From JAIRMO01 sp046533115 (GTDB lineage: Bacteria > Spirochaetota > Spirochaetia > Treponematales > Breznakiellaceae), in the NCBI RefSeq assembly GCF_046533115.1, contig NZ_JAJQRC010000006.1:43915-107914 (forward strand): a DNA stretch of 64,000 nt, given 5' to 3'. The stretch's first letter is position 1. Each line of letters begins with the position of its first letter. Below the pieces are notes generated by a model, which worked only from the letters and a program-made list of their open reading frames with translations, did no database searches and was not told the origin of the DNA. Shown here one piece after another: positions 32,864 through 42,131 of the stretch. The translations under genes and the position numbers were made by a program.

Positions 32864-34018
32864 TTATGTGTTGGGCTCCGGTTTCCAGCGTTTATAGCCG
32901 TTGTTAGGGGTGTCCGGCGGTGCGGGCGGGCTTCCATTCGGGGCGCCCGCGGTGATCGCCTCGTGGGGGGGCCTGCCTTCGGCAAGGCTCGCTTCCCAGT
33001 TATCCTTACCCCCCAGCACGTCGACCCCCAGGTTAAAGTAGACCTCGTAGCGCTCCTTTACCTTGCGGGTCCCCCCCTTGTGGAGGCCGCACATGAGCAG
33101 GGTCTGTACCAGGCCGTTGGGGGCAAGCCCCGGGGGGGTGGGGACCAACTGGTCGCCGCCGGGCATCAGGTTGCCGAAGGCCCAGAAGGCGCTGAGGGAG
33201 AGGAGCCCCGCGGGGGTGTCCGGGCACTCGTTGCCGATGTCCAGGCAGGCCTTGCTGTTGGGCTCGTCGGGGGCCACCACCCAGCGGTACACCGCGGTAA
33301 GGGCGTTGTCCCGGAGCTTTTTTTCGTGTTCCGGGACCTTGGGGGGGATCACCGCCTTGATGGTCTCCACGGTCTCTTTCCGCACCGCCTGGATCTGTTC
33401 CTTGAGCTTTTTGGTTTCCACAAAAATGGGGGAATTGGGATCGAGCTGGTAGGGATCCTCCCCCACCCGGGCGGCGGCTTTTTTGAGCAGATCCATGGGG
33501 TGGATGCCGTGGACCCGCTTGAATTCCTGGAAGGCCACTTCCACCGCGTCTTCCACGAATTTGAGCATCTCCGGGTCCAGCTTGGCCCGGGCCGCGGCCC
33601 GTTCCGCCCTGGCCTGTTCCAGCATGGCATTCATTTGTTCGATCTGGGCAGGGGTCGCCTTGGGTATCTCCACCTTGGCCCATTCCGGCACCTTCATGTC
33701 GAAGCTGGTCCCGATTTCAGCGATGTCCCGATCCACCGCGGGGTTTATGGCCAGTTCCTCCAGCAGGGAGAGGATACAGCGGTATACCCACCAGACCCCG
33801 GCCCGGCGGTGGGCAATATAGGCCAGGAGTTCGCAGCCGCTCTTGTAGTCCCCAAGGCGGGCTAATTTAAAGACCATGTCCTCCGCGGCCCGGACCCCCA
33901 CAAAATGTTCCGCCAGGTCGGGCCGGATCTTGTAGCCCTCCTTTTCCGCCGCATCCTCCAGGGTAAGGTAGCGTATCAGGGTAAGGTGTTTGTTCATCCA
34001 TTCAAGTTTATCGGCCAT
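32864..34018 (-). CDS. Type VI-associated protein resembling the DUF6931 family
   Basis: A 384-residue soluble protein starting after AGGAGA. Two blocks resemble the type VI-associated DUF6931 proteins as I recall them: LLAYIAHRRAGVWWVYRC near residue 65, and AVYRWVVAPDE followed by TPAGLLSLSAFWAFG with VPTPPGL, near 245-300. A charged, Ala/Glu-rich helical linker lies between (about 120-230). The C-terminus is Pro-rich. Position after the VgrG/PAAR genes suggests an adaptor or effector-loading role, but this is inference. Confidence 0.55.
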   Translation of the reverse strand: MADKLEWMNKHLTLIRYLTLEDAAEKEGYKIRPDLAEHFVGVRAAEDMVFKLARLGDYKSGCELLAYIAHRRAGVWWVYRCILSLLEELAINPAVDRDIAEIGTSFDMKVPEWAKVEIPKATPAQIEQMNAMLEQARAERAAARAKLDPEMLKFVEDAVEVAFQEFKRVHGIHPMDLLKKAAARVGEDPYQLDPNSPIFVETKKLKEQIQAVRKETVETIKAVIPPKVPEHEKKLRDNALTAVYRWVVAPDEPNSKACLDIGNECPDTPAGLLSLSAFWAFGNLMPGGDQLVPTPPGLAPNGLVQTLLMCGLHKGGTRKVKERYEVYFNLGVDVLGGKDNWEASLAEGRPPHEAITAGAPNGSPPAPPDTPNNGYKRWKPEPNT

Positions 34019-34027
34019 GGGGTCTCC

Positions 34028-34423
34028 TTAAGTCATCTTTAGGGCTTTGGTCTCGATGTCCGAGGCCCCGGCCTTGGTCCGCAGGGCAGAGGCCCCGGAA
34101 TCCGCGGCGGTGGCTTCGCCGGTGGCGGCCCGGGCCTCGGTCTCCGCGGCCTTAACCTCGCCGTTGGCGGCGGCCACCTTGTCCTGGGCCAGCTTGCCCT
34201 CGGTCTCTGCCCCGGATACGTCTACCCCGGCTATGGCGGTCTTTTCACCGGTAGGGTGGAGCCCCAGCTTGCCCGCCGGGCTGTCCGTTTCAGAGTTGGT
34301 GGTGATCAGAGACAGCAGGGCCGCCCCTGCGGCGGCCACTATGGCCCCCGCCACAGAACCGCCGATGATGGATTCCACCGCCCCCAGTATCTCTCCTTTC
34401 AGATCGTCATCTACTTCCATCAT
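34028..34423 (-). CDS. Small glycine-zipper protein encoded directly after VgrG
   Basis: A 131-residue protein. Residues about 10-40 (EILGAVESIIGGSVAGAIVA and on) form a Gly/Ala zipper that could insert into a membrane. The remaining 85 residues are Ala-rich and charged, with repeated KAAETEARAATGEATAA-like text. The start overlaps the stop of the VgrG C-terminal gene (ATGA); ATG codons at 34423 and 34420 both follow GAGGAGG. No family is recognised. Candidates are an immunity protein, a chaperone or a small membrane effector for the VgrG extension. Confidence 0.7.
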   Translation of the reverse strand: MMEVDDDLKGEILGAVESIIGGSVAGAIVAAAGAALLSLITTNSETDSPAGKLGLHPTGEKTAIAGVDVSGAETEGKLAQDKVAAANGEVKAAETEARAATGEATAADSGASALRTKAGASDIETKALKMT

Positions 34424-36843
34424 TTACCCTCCTCTGTTTTCGGTGGTGGTTCCAGACTTTCTAGATAGGGTTTAACCCTGTCGTATATGGTTCCACGGGA
34501 AGCAATCAATTTTGCTATATCCGCCGCCAATATTCCGCCGCCGGCGATGGCATTAAGAACATGGGTTCCCCATTTTTTTATTTTACTAAGCGTCGTCGCG
34601 TTCTTCGTAGCGGCTACACCGTATTGTTGTATATAAGTTGCGGCGCCTATCACCATATCCCCCGAAGGCCGCAGACGTATGGTCGCCGACGCGCCGGGAA
34701 CGCTTATTGCTGCCAGAATAATGGACATCGCCTCTAAGGCGGCGACTATAATGCCGTCATCAACACTCAAGGCTATCACATTGATATTATCCCGCACAGA
34801 TGATTTATCTTTACCGAGGTAAGTCAGCGAGCCGCCTGTATTCGTACTTGTTTTTAAATCATCCCGCCACTTTTTGGCATAGCTGGTATCAATTGCCTCA
34901 TACACCGCACTAGTAATGTCCAGGAGCATATTCACAAATATCATAACTACTTCTATGGGTTCACAGTCTGAAAGAGCCGCACTCAGATTTTCCCTCATTG
35001 ATTGCACGACTGCCCCGCTATTAGCACCCTGCGTATTTCCGCTCGCTCCTCTTGCAGTAACAGTAACTCTATCGGCTCGAGGGTTTGAATCTATACCTTT
35101 TACAAAAGCTTGTGCTTTATTGTCCCATTTCCCGAGCCAAGGAATAAAAGCTGCAACATCCTTAACAATCGTCTGGGTAAGCTTAAATATCCAAACACTT
35201 TGGGAGAGCGCCTCCTGCGCGGAAGGCTTCTTAAGAAGGGTAGCGGCACCTTCCGATATGTTTTGAGCCACTTCAACCGCATTGGCCGTATACAGAGCGA
35301 TGGCAGCGTAACTATCCATATTGGACTGTTTGATAAATCTGCCGCCAAGGTTGAGCCCCCCTATGGATGCGTTTACGGCGGCGCCCCAGCCATCCCCAAG
35401 GGAAAAGCCGTCAACCCCCCTAATATTGACCCTTTGTCCGGTCATGCTTATCCCGCCCCGAGGGGTCATAGAAAGGGAGGTATCGTAGCTTAAGCCCACG
35501 CCGGAATTGGTTTTTTGGGTAACCACAGTAAAGCCCGCATCGCTGATTACCAGGGTGGTGCGCCCCACCTGGAGCCGGATTTCAGTAGCCGCCTTGATAA
35601 TCACATTTCGGCCCGCCCGGATATGTATATCCCCCGTGTGAAGCATCGGGTCGTCTAGGGGGCTGTCCCCCACGGGGGCCTTGTCGGAAGTCCAATCAGG
35701 GGAATCGGAATTGTCAAACCGCAGCTTGGGGCTGAGCTCATCCGTGTTTACCAGAATTTCAAAACGTTTTGCCTTTAAAAGCTGGTAGTTATCCGCCCGG
35801 GTTTCGATGTCCCCGGCGGACTGGATATTGATGGTGTCCTGGGGATTAAAGTGCATGTCGTTCCACTTCTCACCTTTCTCTTTTTTGGGCTGCTGATTCG
35901 GGGGTAGCCTAGGCCATTTGGCCTTTTTACGGTAAAAGCCGATCTCTGTTTGGGTTGTTACTCCCTTTATTTCCATGGCGGAGGGAGAAACCTTGGGTTC
36001 CGTTCCAGACGGTTCTGCCTCTATGTTATCAGCTGTATCGCAGTATAAGTATTTTACTTTCGGCGAATCCGGGAAGACATAGCCATCTTTTTCCACCCCG
36101 ACCACTATGTATCCCTTTTTCGTTACCGTTATCGCCATGTCATAAGTCTTATTATCCGAACCCCTTGTCAGCGTTCCCTTGGTGAACTCAGCGTTACTCG
36201 TTTCTGCCTTAGTTATGATAATATTGTCGGCGCTTAATGCAATCTCCTCATCAAAAACCAAGCGCAAGGTATCGGTTATCTTTTTTGCTATGGAGAAGTT
36301 TGAGATGATTTCCTTTTTATCCGCGTCATGCGCAATCGATGTTAGAGTAAATCCCACCGATTTCTCTTTCGTCTTTTCCGCCGTCGTATTATATCGGAAC
36401 GACATGCCGTGCCTTTCCGTGAAATCCTCCATACTGCCGGGGTTTTTCTGTTTTGCTATGAAATTGTTATCACTATCATCTTTACAATGCTCCGCTATCT
36501 CCGGGTAAAAAAGGTGGTCAGGGTCCGGAACATACCCCAACAACACATTGAAACTTGGCATGAGCCCGACGAGGACCTTTTCCCCGGTGCGGGGAAAGCG
36601 GAAAAGCCCCGCATTTTCACCGCCCAGGGGCAGGATAATCTTAACCTCCTTGACATCTACATTACCATCCGTTTTCGATTGGGCCTTGCCGTTGACTACT
36701 TTGACCACATAAAAGGAATAGTAGTCTGTCCTCCCTGCTTCTGTCCCTGAGCCTAGTGTGGGGAAAATATCAGGGTCTCCCTCCTTCTGTTTGGTACATA
36801 TCGACCCGTCAGCATTACTTACCGTATAAATGTCAGCTTCCAT
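34420..36843 (-). CDS. tssI: VgrG C-terminal half (gp5-like spike) with Ig-like insert and long extension
   Basis: An 807-residue protein from ATG 36843. The first 110 residues hold an OB-fold like VgrG/gp5 (VKIILPLGGENAGLFRFPRT). Residues about 150-265 look like a bacterial Ig-like module as seen in treponemal surface proteins (LVFDEEIALSADNIIITKAE, ending VEKDGYVFPDSPKVK). The beta-helix spike lies at about 320-480 (DIHIRAGRNVIIKAATEIRL). A further 320 residues with hydrophobic stretches (VVMIFVNMLLDITSAVYEAI; IIVAALEAMSIILAAISVPG) form a possible effector domain of no recognised family. The frame is open upstream to 37203, but that part is antisense-like text over the preceding gene. Confidence 0.8.
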   Translation of the reverse strand: MEADIYTVSNADGSICTKQKEGDPDIFPTLGSGTEAGRTDYYSFYVVKVVNGKAQSKTDGNVDVKEVKIILPLGGENAGLFRFPRTGEKVLVGLMPSFNVLLGYVPDPDHLFYPEIAEHCKDDSDNNFIAKQKNPGSMEDFTERHGMSFRYNTTAEKTKEKSVGFTLTSIAHDADKKEIISNFSIAKKITDTLRLVFDEEIALSADNIIITKAETSNAEFTKGTLTRGSDNKTYDMAITVTKKGYIVVGVEKDGYVFPDSPKVKYLYCDTADNIEAEPSGTEPKVSPSAMEIKGVTTQTEIGFYRKKAKWPRLPPNQQPKKEKGEKWNDMHFNPQDTINIQSAGDIETRADNYQLLKAKRFEILVNTDELSPKLRFDNSDSPDWTSDKAPVGDSPLDDPMLHTGDIHIRAGRNVIIKAATEIRLQVGRTTLVISDAGFTVVTQKTNSGVGLSYDTSLSMTPRGGISMTGQRVNIRGVDGFSLGDGWGAAVNASIGGLNLGGRFIKQSNMDSYAAIALYTANAVEVAQNISEGAATLLKKPSAQEALSQSVWIFKLTQTIVKDVAAFIPWLGKWDNKAQAFVKGIDSNPRADRVTVTARGASGNTQGANSGAVVQSMRENLSAALSDCEPIEVVMIFVNMLLDITSAVYEAIDTSYAKKWRDDLKTSTNTGGSLTYLGKDKSSVRDNINVIALSVDDGIIVAALEAMSIILAAISVPGASATIRLRPSGDMVIGAATYIQQYGVAATKNATTLSKIKKWGTHVLNAIAGGGILAADIAKLIASRGTIYDRVKPYLESLEPPPKTEEGK

Positions 36844-36859
36844 AATCCTTTTCTTCTCC

Positions 36860-38077
36860 TTATAAATTGATGGGGACGAAACGCCTCTGCGCGTCCTTGC
36901 CAAAATCCATACATACTGCCCGCGCCTTGATACATTCCCCCTGGACGATATCCGAAGGCGCGGCCAGATCCACGGGCCAGATGGTCCGGGCCCGGAGCGC
37001 GAGTTCCGTAACCAGGGCGGTAATAACGCGGCGGTCCTGCCGGCCGTATACATGGGCAAGCTCAAATACCAGGCCCGGAACCAGGGCCAAATTTTCCGCC
37101 TCCCCTTCCCACCGGGACTTGGCGTACTGCAGGGCCAGGTACCGGGCGTCCAGGATGAGCTTAATGTCATCATCCATTTCCGCTTCCGGGGTTCCCCGTT
37201 CATACTGGTGGAAATGGGCGGTATAATCGTGGTACCGGTCCTTTGCCCTGGTTTGGCCCCGCTGCCACTGGCTGTTTCCCCGGAAGGATTCGGGATAGAC
37301 GGCGGAAAGGGTCAGGCCGTCAACGCCGATATTGTTCTCCATACACCAGTTATCCATTTTCCATTGGTTCTGCCCCTCGTCTTTGCTTAAAAAGTCAAAG
37401 CGTCCTATTGCCGGGACCTTCCGCTTGTCGGAATATACCACCCCGGAAAGGGGAAACTTTTCGCCGTCGGAAAAATACAGCTCCGCATCCGCAAGACCCG
37501 AATCCCCCGGCCCGGGGTGGCAAAAGGTATAGGAAAGCCCGTAGATCCGAAGCAGCCGGTCCAGAAAGGCCAGACACGGCTCGTTTACCTCCTGGAACAG
37601 CAAATGGGGTCCGTACTTGCGGCGGTCGATATAATCGCCGCTGAAATTGCCCTTCAGGCCGTAACGGTTCAGGAGGGTCTCCACAATATCCAGGGGGGGT
37701 ACATGGAAGAAGGATTCGCTCTGCAGGGTATGGCGGAGCCGGGCCAGTTCCGGCTCTATGGTAAATACCGTGCGGTAACAGTCCTGCTTGTCCAGCCCGA
37801 CAATAACGCCGGTACATGCTATGGCGCTTACGATGCCGTGGAGCCAGCGGGTACGGCGGGTACGGTTGTCCCCCAGGCGCTGGGTAATGCTTAGGGTAAG
37901 CTTCTTGTCCAGCAGCTCTGCAAAATCCTCCATGGGGTGAAAGGTGCTGCTGAGTACGGTCAGCCTGCCCCGGTAGAGCCGGGAAAGCCCCTCTTCCAGT
38001 TCCAGTTCCCAGGGGTACAGGTCCTCGTAACCGCCCCCGGCAAGGCGCAGGGTCAGGCTGTTTTGGTTTTCCGCCAC
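36860..38077 (-). CDS. tssI: VgrG N-terminal half (gp27-like hub)
   Basis: A 405-residue protein equal to the gp44/gp27 part of VgrG, which forms the hub that sits on the Hcp tube. It contains the phage-tail-like FHVPPLDIVETLLNRYGLKG and LLFQEVNEPCLAFLDRLLRIYGLSY motifs. It ends at the hub/OB-fold boundary with a normal stop. The gp5-like half begins 16 bases later with its own ribosome site, so the usual single VgrG chain is split into two genes, as in phage T4. The start is GTG after GGGAG. Confidence 0.85.
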   Translation of the reverse strand: MAENQNSLTLRLAGGGYEDLYPWELELEEGLSRLYRGRLTVLSSTFHPMEDFAELLDKKLTLSITQRLGDNRTRRTRWLHGIVSAIACTGVIVGLDKQDCYRTVFTIEPELARLRHTLQSESFFHVPPLDIVETLLNRYGLKGNFSGDYIDRRKYGPHLLFQEVNEPCLAFLDRLLRIYGLSYTFCHPGPGDSGLADAELYFSDGEKFPLSGVVYSDKRKVPAIGRFDFLSKDEGQNQWKMDNWCMENNIGVDGLTLSAVYPESFRGNSQWQRGQTRAKDRYHDYTAHFHQYERGTPEAEMDDDIKLILDARYLALQYAKSRWEGEAENLALVPGLVFELAHVYGRQDRRVITALVTELALRARTIWPVDLAAPSDIVQGECIKARAVCMDFGKDAQRRFVPINL

Positions 38078-38087
38078 GGTACGCTCC

Positions 38088-38378
38088 CTATACGATTTCG
38101 TTTACGTTGGGGCAGACCATCACCGCGGTGGTCACGGGGATGCCAATGACGCTGACCCCGGTTACTACGCTGCCGATGTTTGCCGTGGGCCGGCCCTTGG
38201 CCAGTTTGGTGATGGCGGTAGTCATGGTGATGACCCCGGTTACGCACAGGGGCCCCGCCACAGCGTCCCCCAAACAGGCCACGGGCAGGCCCTTGACCAT
38301 GGTGGTCAGGGCGCCGGGGCCGATGATCACATCCCCGGTGGCGGTTAAATTCGTGATGGTCGCTACAGGTGTAGGCAT
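38088..38378 (-). CDS. PAAR-repeat spike-tip protein
   Basis: A 96-residue PAAR/DUF4150-type protein that would sharpen the VgrG spike and carry effectors. The repeats are ITNLTATGDVIIGPGALTTM, VKGLPVACLGDAVAGPLCV and KGRPTANIGSVVTGVSVIG, with Cys/His-poor metal sites. The last stretch is TTAVMVCPNVNEIV. The start follows GGAGG at the end of clpV. It is immediately upstream of the two VgrG genes on the same strand. Confidence 0.85.
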   Translation of the reverse strand: MPTPVATITNLTATGDVIIGPGALTTMVKGLPVACLGDAVAGPLCVTGVITMTTAITKLAKGRPTANIGSVVTGVSVIGIPVTTAVMVCPNVNEIV

Positions 38379-41024
38379 TTAGTCCTCCAAATTCTCAAAA
38401 GTATAGGTGAATTGTTCGTCTTTCACATCGATAAGGGCCCGTTTCAGGGTATTCCCTTCCATAATATTCCGCAGGAATTCCGCGCTGATCTCCGGCAGGA
38501 TGCTGTTGTTGATCACCGAGTCGATGAGCCGGGCCCCGCTGGCCGCATTGTCGCAGCGGCGAATGATCTCGTCCTTAACCGCATCGGCGGCAACGAGTTC
38601 CGCCCGGTAGTTATCGCTTACCCGCTTTTTGATCTTCCCCAGTTTAAGGTCGATGATCGAGTAGAGGGCCCGCCTGCCCAGGGGATAGTAGGGCACAATC
38701 TGGAGGCGTCCCAGGAGGGCCGCGGGGAAGACCCGCATCATCTCCGGCCGGATGGCCGCTTCCAGGACCGAGGAATCGGGCAGCTTGTCCTCGTCGGCGC
38801 AGAGGTCGGCGATCACGGCGTCCCCCACGTTGGTGGTCAGGATGATGATGGTGTTGCGGAAATTCACCAGCCGTCCCGCGCCGTCTTCCATCTGGCCCTT
38901 GTCAAAGACCTGGAAAAAGATCTCGTGTACGTCGGGGTGGGCCTTTTCCACCTCGTCCAGCAGGACCACGCTGTAGGGCTTGCGCCGGACCGCTTCGGTC
39001 AGGACCCCGCCCTCGCCGTAGCCCACATAACCGGGGGGCGCCCCTTTAAGGGTGGAAACCGTATGGGCTTCCTGGAATTCGCTCATGTTGATGGTGATGA
39101 TGTTCTCCTCGCTGCCGTAGATCTGCTCGGCCAGGGACAGGGCGGTTTCGGTCTTCCCTGTACCCGAGGGGCCCGCCAGCATGATCACCGCGATGGGCTT
39201 GTTGGGGTCTGCCAGGGAGGCCCGGGCGGTGGTTACCCGCTTGGAAATTATCGAGAGGCCGTGGTCCTGGCCGATGACCCGGCTTTGCAGTTCCTTGTCC
39301 AGGGTGAGGATCGATTGGATCTCGTTCTTCACCATGCGGCCCAGGGGTATGCCGGTCCATTCGGAGATAACCGAAGAAACCGCCTGGCTATCCACCAGGG
39401 GGAACACCAGGGGTTCCTCGCCCTGCACCTCGGCAAGCTCTTTCCGCTTTGCCTCCAGTTCCGCCTTGAGGCCCGCTTTTTCCGGGTCCCCTTTGGCCTC
39501 CTCCCGGAGCCGGATAATATCCGCCACCAGGGCCTTTTCCGTTTCCAGCCGCTTTTCTAACGCCGCCTTTTTCTCCTCTTCCCCGGCGATATCCTTCTCG
39601 ATGGAGATGAGCTTTTCCTTGTGGTCAAAGCCCCCGGCTTCTTCCCGGGTGAGGATCTCCTTTTCCAGTTCCAGGGCCTCTATCCTGCGGCGGCAGTATT
39701 CCAGTTCCGCGGGTTCCGCGTTTTGGCTGAGGGCGACCTTGGCGCAGGCGGTGTCCAGGATGCTCACGGACTTGTCCGGGAGCTGCCGGGCGGGGATGTA
39801 GCGCCGGGAGAGTTTTACCGATGCGCCCAGGGCTTCGTCCAGGATGGACACCTGGTGGTGGGCCTCCAGGGCGGCGGCTATGCCCCGCATCATCTCCGTG
39901 CCCTTGGCGTCGTCGGGTTCGTCCACGATGATGTTCTGGAAGCGGCGGGTCAGGGCCGGGTCCTTTTCAAAGTATTTGATGTACTCCTGGTAGGTGGTGG
40001 CGGCGATACAGCGGAGCTGCCCCCGGGCCAGGGCGGGCTTTAAGAGGTTGGCGGCGTCGTTCTGTCCCGCCTGGCCCCCGGCGCCGATCAGGGTGTGGGC
40101 CTCGTCGATAAAGAGGATGATCGGGGTTTCGGAGCTTTGCACCGCCTCGATCACCTGTTTCAGGCGGTTTTCAAATTCACCCTTCATGCTGGCCCCGGCC
40201 TGGAGCAGGCCCAGGTCCAGGGAGAGGAGCCGGGTTCCCTTGAGGCTGCCCGGCACATCCCCCTTGGCAAGCCGCTGGGCAAAGCCTTCCACCACCGCGG
40301 TCTTGCCCACCCCGGCGTCGCCGGTGATGATGGGGTTGTTCTGGCGGCGGCGCATGAGGATGTCGATGACCTTGCGGATCTCACTGTCCCGGCCGACTAT
40401 GGGGTCGCTCTTGCCGGAAGCGGCAGCGGCGGTCATGTCCGCGGTGTAGAGCCGCAGGGCCTCGGCGCCGCCCATGGCCGCGCTGCCCATGAGGGCTCCG
40501 GCCTGGCCGGTGGCGTTGCTTTCCCCCGCGGACACCGCGGTGGAGGTTTCCCCGGAATTGGTGACGATCTCCGGGAATTTTTCCGCCAGCATGTCCCCGT
40601 TGATCTTGAGGAATTCCCCGCTCATGTCGTGGAGCTGCCGGGCAAATTCCGGGGTCTGCTTTATGGCGATAAGGAGGTGGCCGGTGCGGATGGCCCCCTC
40701 CTTAAAGACCAGGGAAGCGATCATCCAGGCTTCCTTGATCACCAGTTCTATGGTATTGGAAAAGTCCGAGATGGAGGAGGCCCCCCGGGGCAGACTGTCC
40801 ATGGCGGCGATCATGTCCTTGGACAATTTCCCTTCGTCCAAGGCAAAAAAACGTACCGCCTCGTGCCAGTCGGTGTTTTCCGAGAGGAGGATCTGGTTTA
40901 CCCAGTGGGTCAATTCGATGTAGGGATTACCCCGGGTTTTGCAGAGAATGGTGGCGCTTTCGATGGACTTGTACGCCCGTTCGTCGAGTTTTGAAAAAAG
41001 CTGAATCCGTTTTAGTTTACTCAT
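38379..41024 (-). CDS. clpV: Type VI secretion AAA+ ATPase ClpV (TssH)
   Basis: The disassembly ATPase that recycles the contracted sheath, 881 residues. The N-terminal domain (about 1-160) binds TssC. The first AAA+ module has Walker A GDAGVGKT at 235-242 and FIDEAHTLIGAGG. A coiled-coil middle domain spans about 435-535, and the second AAA+ module has Walker A GPSGTGKT at 618-625 and LLDEVEKAHPDV. GGAGG precedes the start. It lies 27 bases after tssG. Confidence 0.95.
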   Translation of the reverse strand: MSKLKRIQLFSKLDERAYKSIESATILCKTRGNPYIELTHWVNQILLSENTDWHEAVRFFALDEGKLSKDMIAAMDSLPRGASSISDFSNTIELVIKEAWMIASLVFKEGAIRTGHLLIAIKQTPEFARQLHDMSGEFLKINGDMLAEKFPEIVTNSGETSTAVSAGESNATGQAGALMGSAAMGGAEALRLYTADMTAAAASGKSDPIVGRDSEIRKVIDILMRRRQNNPIITGDAGVGKTAVVEGFAQRLAKGDVPGSLKGTRLLSLDLGLLQAGASMKGEFENRLKQVIEAVQSSETPIILFIDEAHTLIGAGGQAGQNDAANLLKPALARGQLRCIAATTYQEYIKYFEKDPALTRRFQNIIVDEPDDAKGTEMMRGIAAALEAHHQVSILDEALGASVKLSRRYIPARQLPDKSVSILDTACAKVALSQNAEPAELEYCRRRIEALELEKEILTREEAGGFDHKEKLISIEKDIAGEEEKKAALEKRLETEKALVADIIRLREEAKGDPEKAGLKAELEAKRKELAEVQGEEPLVFPLVDSQAVSSVISEWTGIPLGRMVKNEIQSILTLDKELQSRVIGQDHGLSIISKRVTTARASLADPNKPIAVIMLAGPSGTGKTETALSLAEQIYGSEENIITINMSEFQEAHTVSTLKGAPPGYVGYGEGGVLTEAVRRKPYSVVLLDEVEKAHPDVHEIFFQVFDKGQMEDGAGRLVNFRNTIIILTTNVGDAVIADLCADEDKLPDSSVLEAAIRPEMMRVFPAALLGRLQIVPYYPLGRRALYSIIDLKLGKIKKRVSDNYRAELVAADAVKDEIIRRCDNAASGARLIDSVINNSILPEISAEFLRNIMEGNTLKRALIDVKDEQFTYTFENLED

Positions 41025-41051
41025 GAAAATTCCTCCGTTCCTTTTCGGACT

Positions 41052-42131
41052 TTACGCCGATTTTTCTTTCGCTCTATCTCGTTCTTTATCTCTTTCACGC
41101 TTCATCCGGTTAAACCGGGAAGCCTCGATTCTCAGTTCCAGTTCCCGGTCGGGATTGCCCAGCCGGCAGGTATAGCCCAACTGGGCGGCATCGGCGTTGG
41201 TTTGGGTCCAGTCAAAGCCCAGCCGCGCCTGGGGAATGCCCCGGGCAAGGTGCACCACAAAGACAAAATCCAGGGGACGGTTCAGGTAGAGGTGAACCGT
41301 CCGTAAGAGCAGCTCAAAACCGCCGCCGGGGGTTATCAACACCTGGTAGGTATCGAAGTCGATGGGGCCGATCTCTATTTCAAAGCGGCGGGTGACGCAG
41401 AGGCAGGTCCGGCCGATCTGCAGGTTAAGCCCCAGGATCGCGGTTTTCCGGTTCCCCAGGATCGCATAATCTTCGGGGTCCAGGTCATAGGGGGTGGTGA
41501 TAAAGTCCTTTACCTGCACCCTGGTTTTGAGCATACGCCGCAGCACATCCTCCAGGCCGCTCCGGTTCCGGGCCATAAAGGAAAAACTTTCCCCATAGGA
41601 AAGGGCGATGTTTTCCGCAGCCCCGTCGAAATTCATATGCGGGGGCAGCCCGGTAAAACTTTTGATGATATCCCTTACCGGATCATCCGCCGGGCGGTCA
41701 AAACTGATGCTCTGCTCGTTTTGGGCAAAGGCCCGGTAATAAAAAACGTGCATCCGGTGATGGATAATATCCAGGAAACGCCGCCAGGTTTGGTCGTAAT
41801 GGCTATAGGAGCGCTGATACACATAATGGGTAAATTCCAGGGGCATGGGCCCGTTTACCCCCAGGAGGCCCAGAAAGTAGGTAAACACCAGGGCGTCAAC
41901 TCCCTCCCGTTTGCCTTCGATAATTTCGGCAATGTCGCTGGGGGGAAAGTAGAGATGGGGCATCTGGCCGAAGCGGATGTTCTCCTCCGAGGGGTGTTTC
42001 GCGTAACCCAGCCGGGGCCGGGAGGGATCGTTTTTTTCCAGCTTCCGCACAAAACCCCAAAAGTCCGGGGCAGCGATGCTGCGGCGGATATTCTGGGCCC
42101 AGGTTCTGGTTAATCTTCTAAGGTCTTCCAT
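41052..42131 (-). CDS. tssG: Type VI secretion baseplate protein TssG
   Basis: A 359-residue wedge protein of the TssEFGK baseplate. It has the family's FWGFVRKLEKNDPSRPRLGY opening, FTYFLGLLGVNGPMPLEFTHY near residue 85 and the FTGLPPHMNFDG stretch. The start overlaps the 3' end of tssF by 22 bases, so they are translationally coupled. Confidence 0.94.
   Translation of the reverse strand: MEDLRRLTRTWAQNIRRSIAAPDFWGFVRKLEKNDPSRPRLGYAKHPSEENIRFGQMPHLYFPPSDIAEIIEGKREGVDALVFTYFLGLLGVNGPMPLEFTHYVYQRSYSHYDQTWRRFLDIIHHRMHVFYYRAFAQNEQSISFDRPADDPVRDIIKSFTGLPPHMNFDGAAENIALSYGESFSFMARNRSGLEDVLRRMLKTRVQVKDFITTPYDLDPEDYAILGNRKTAILGLNLQIGRTCLCVTRRFEIEIGPIDFDTYQVLITPGGGFELLLRTVHLYLNRPLDFVFVVHLARGIPQARLGFDWTQTNADAAQLGYTCRLGNPDRELELRIEASRFNRMKRERDKERDRAKEKSA

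Noticed and set aside
36844..37203. Longer N-terminus for the VgrG spike gene (frame open to 37203)
   Set aside because: This part overlaps the hub gene in another frame, has Trp/Pro/Ser-rich shadow text and no homology; the ATG at 36843 lies after the hub stop and starts the recognisable protein.
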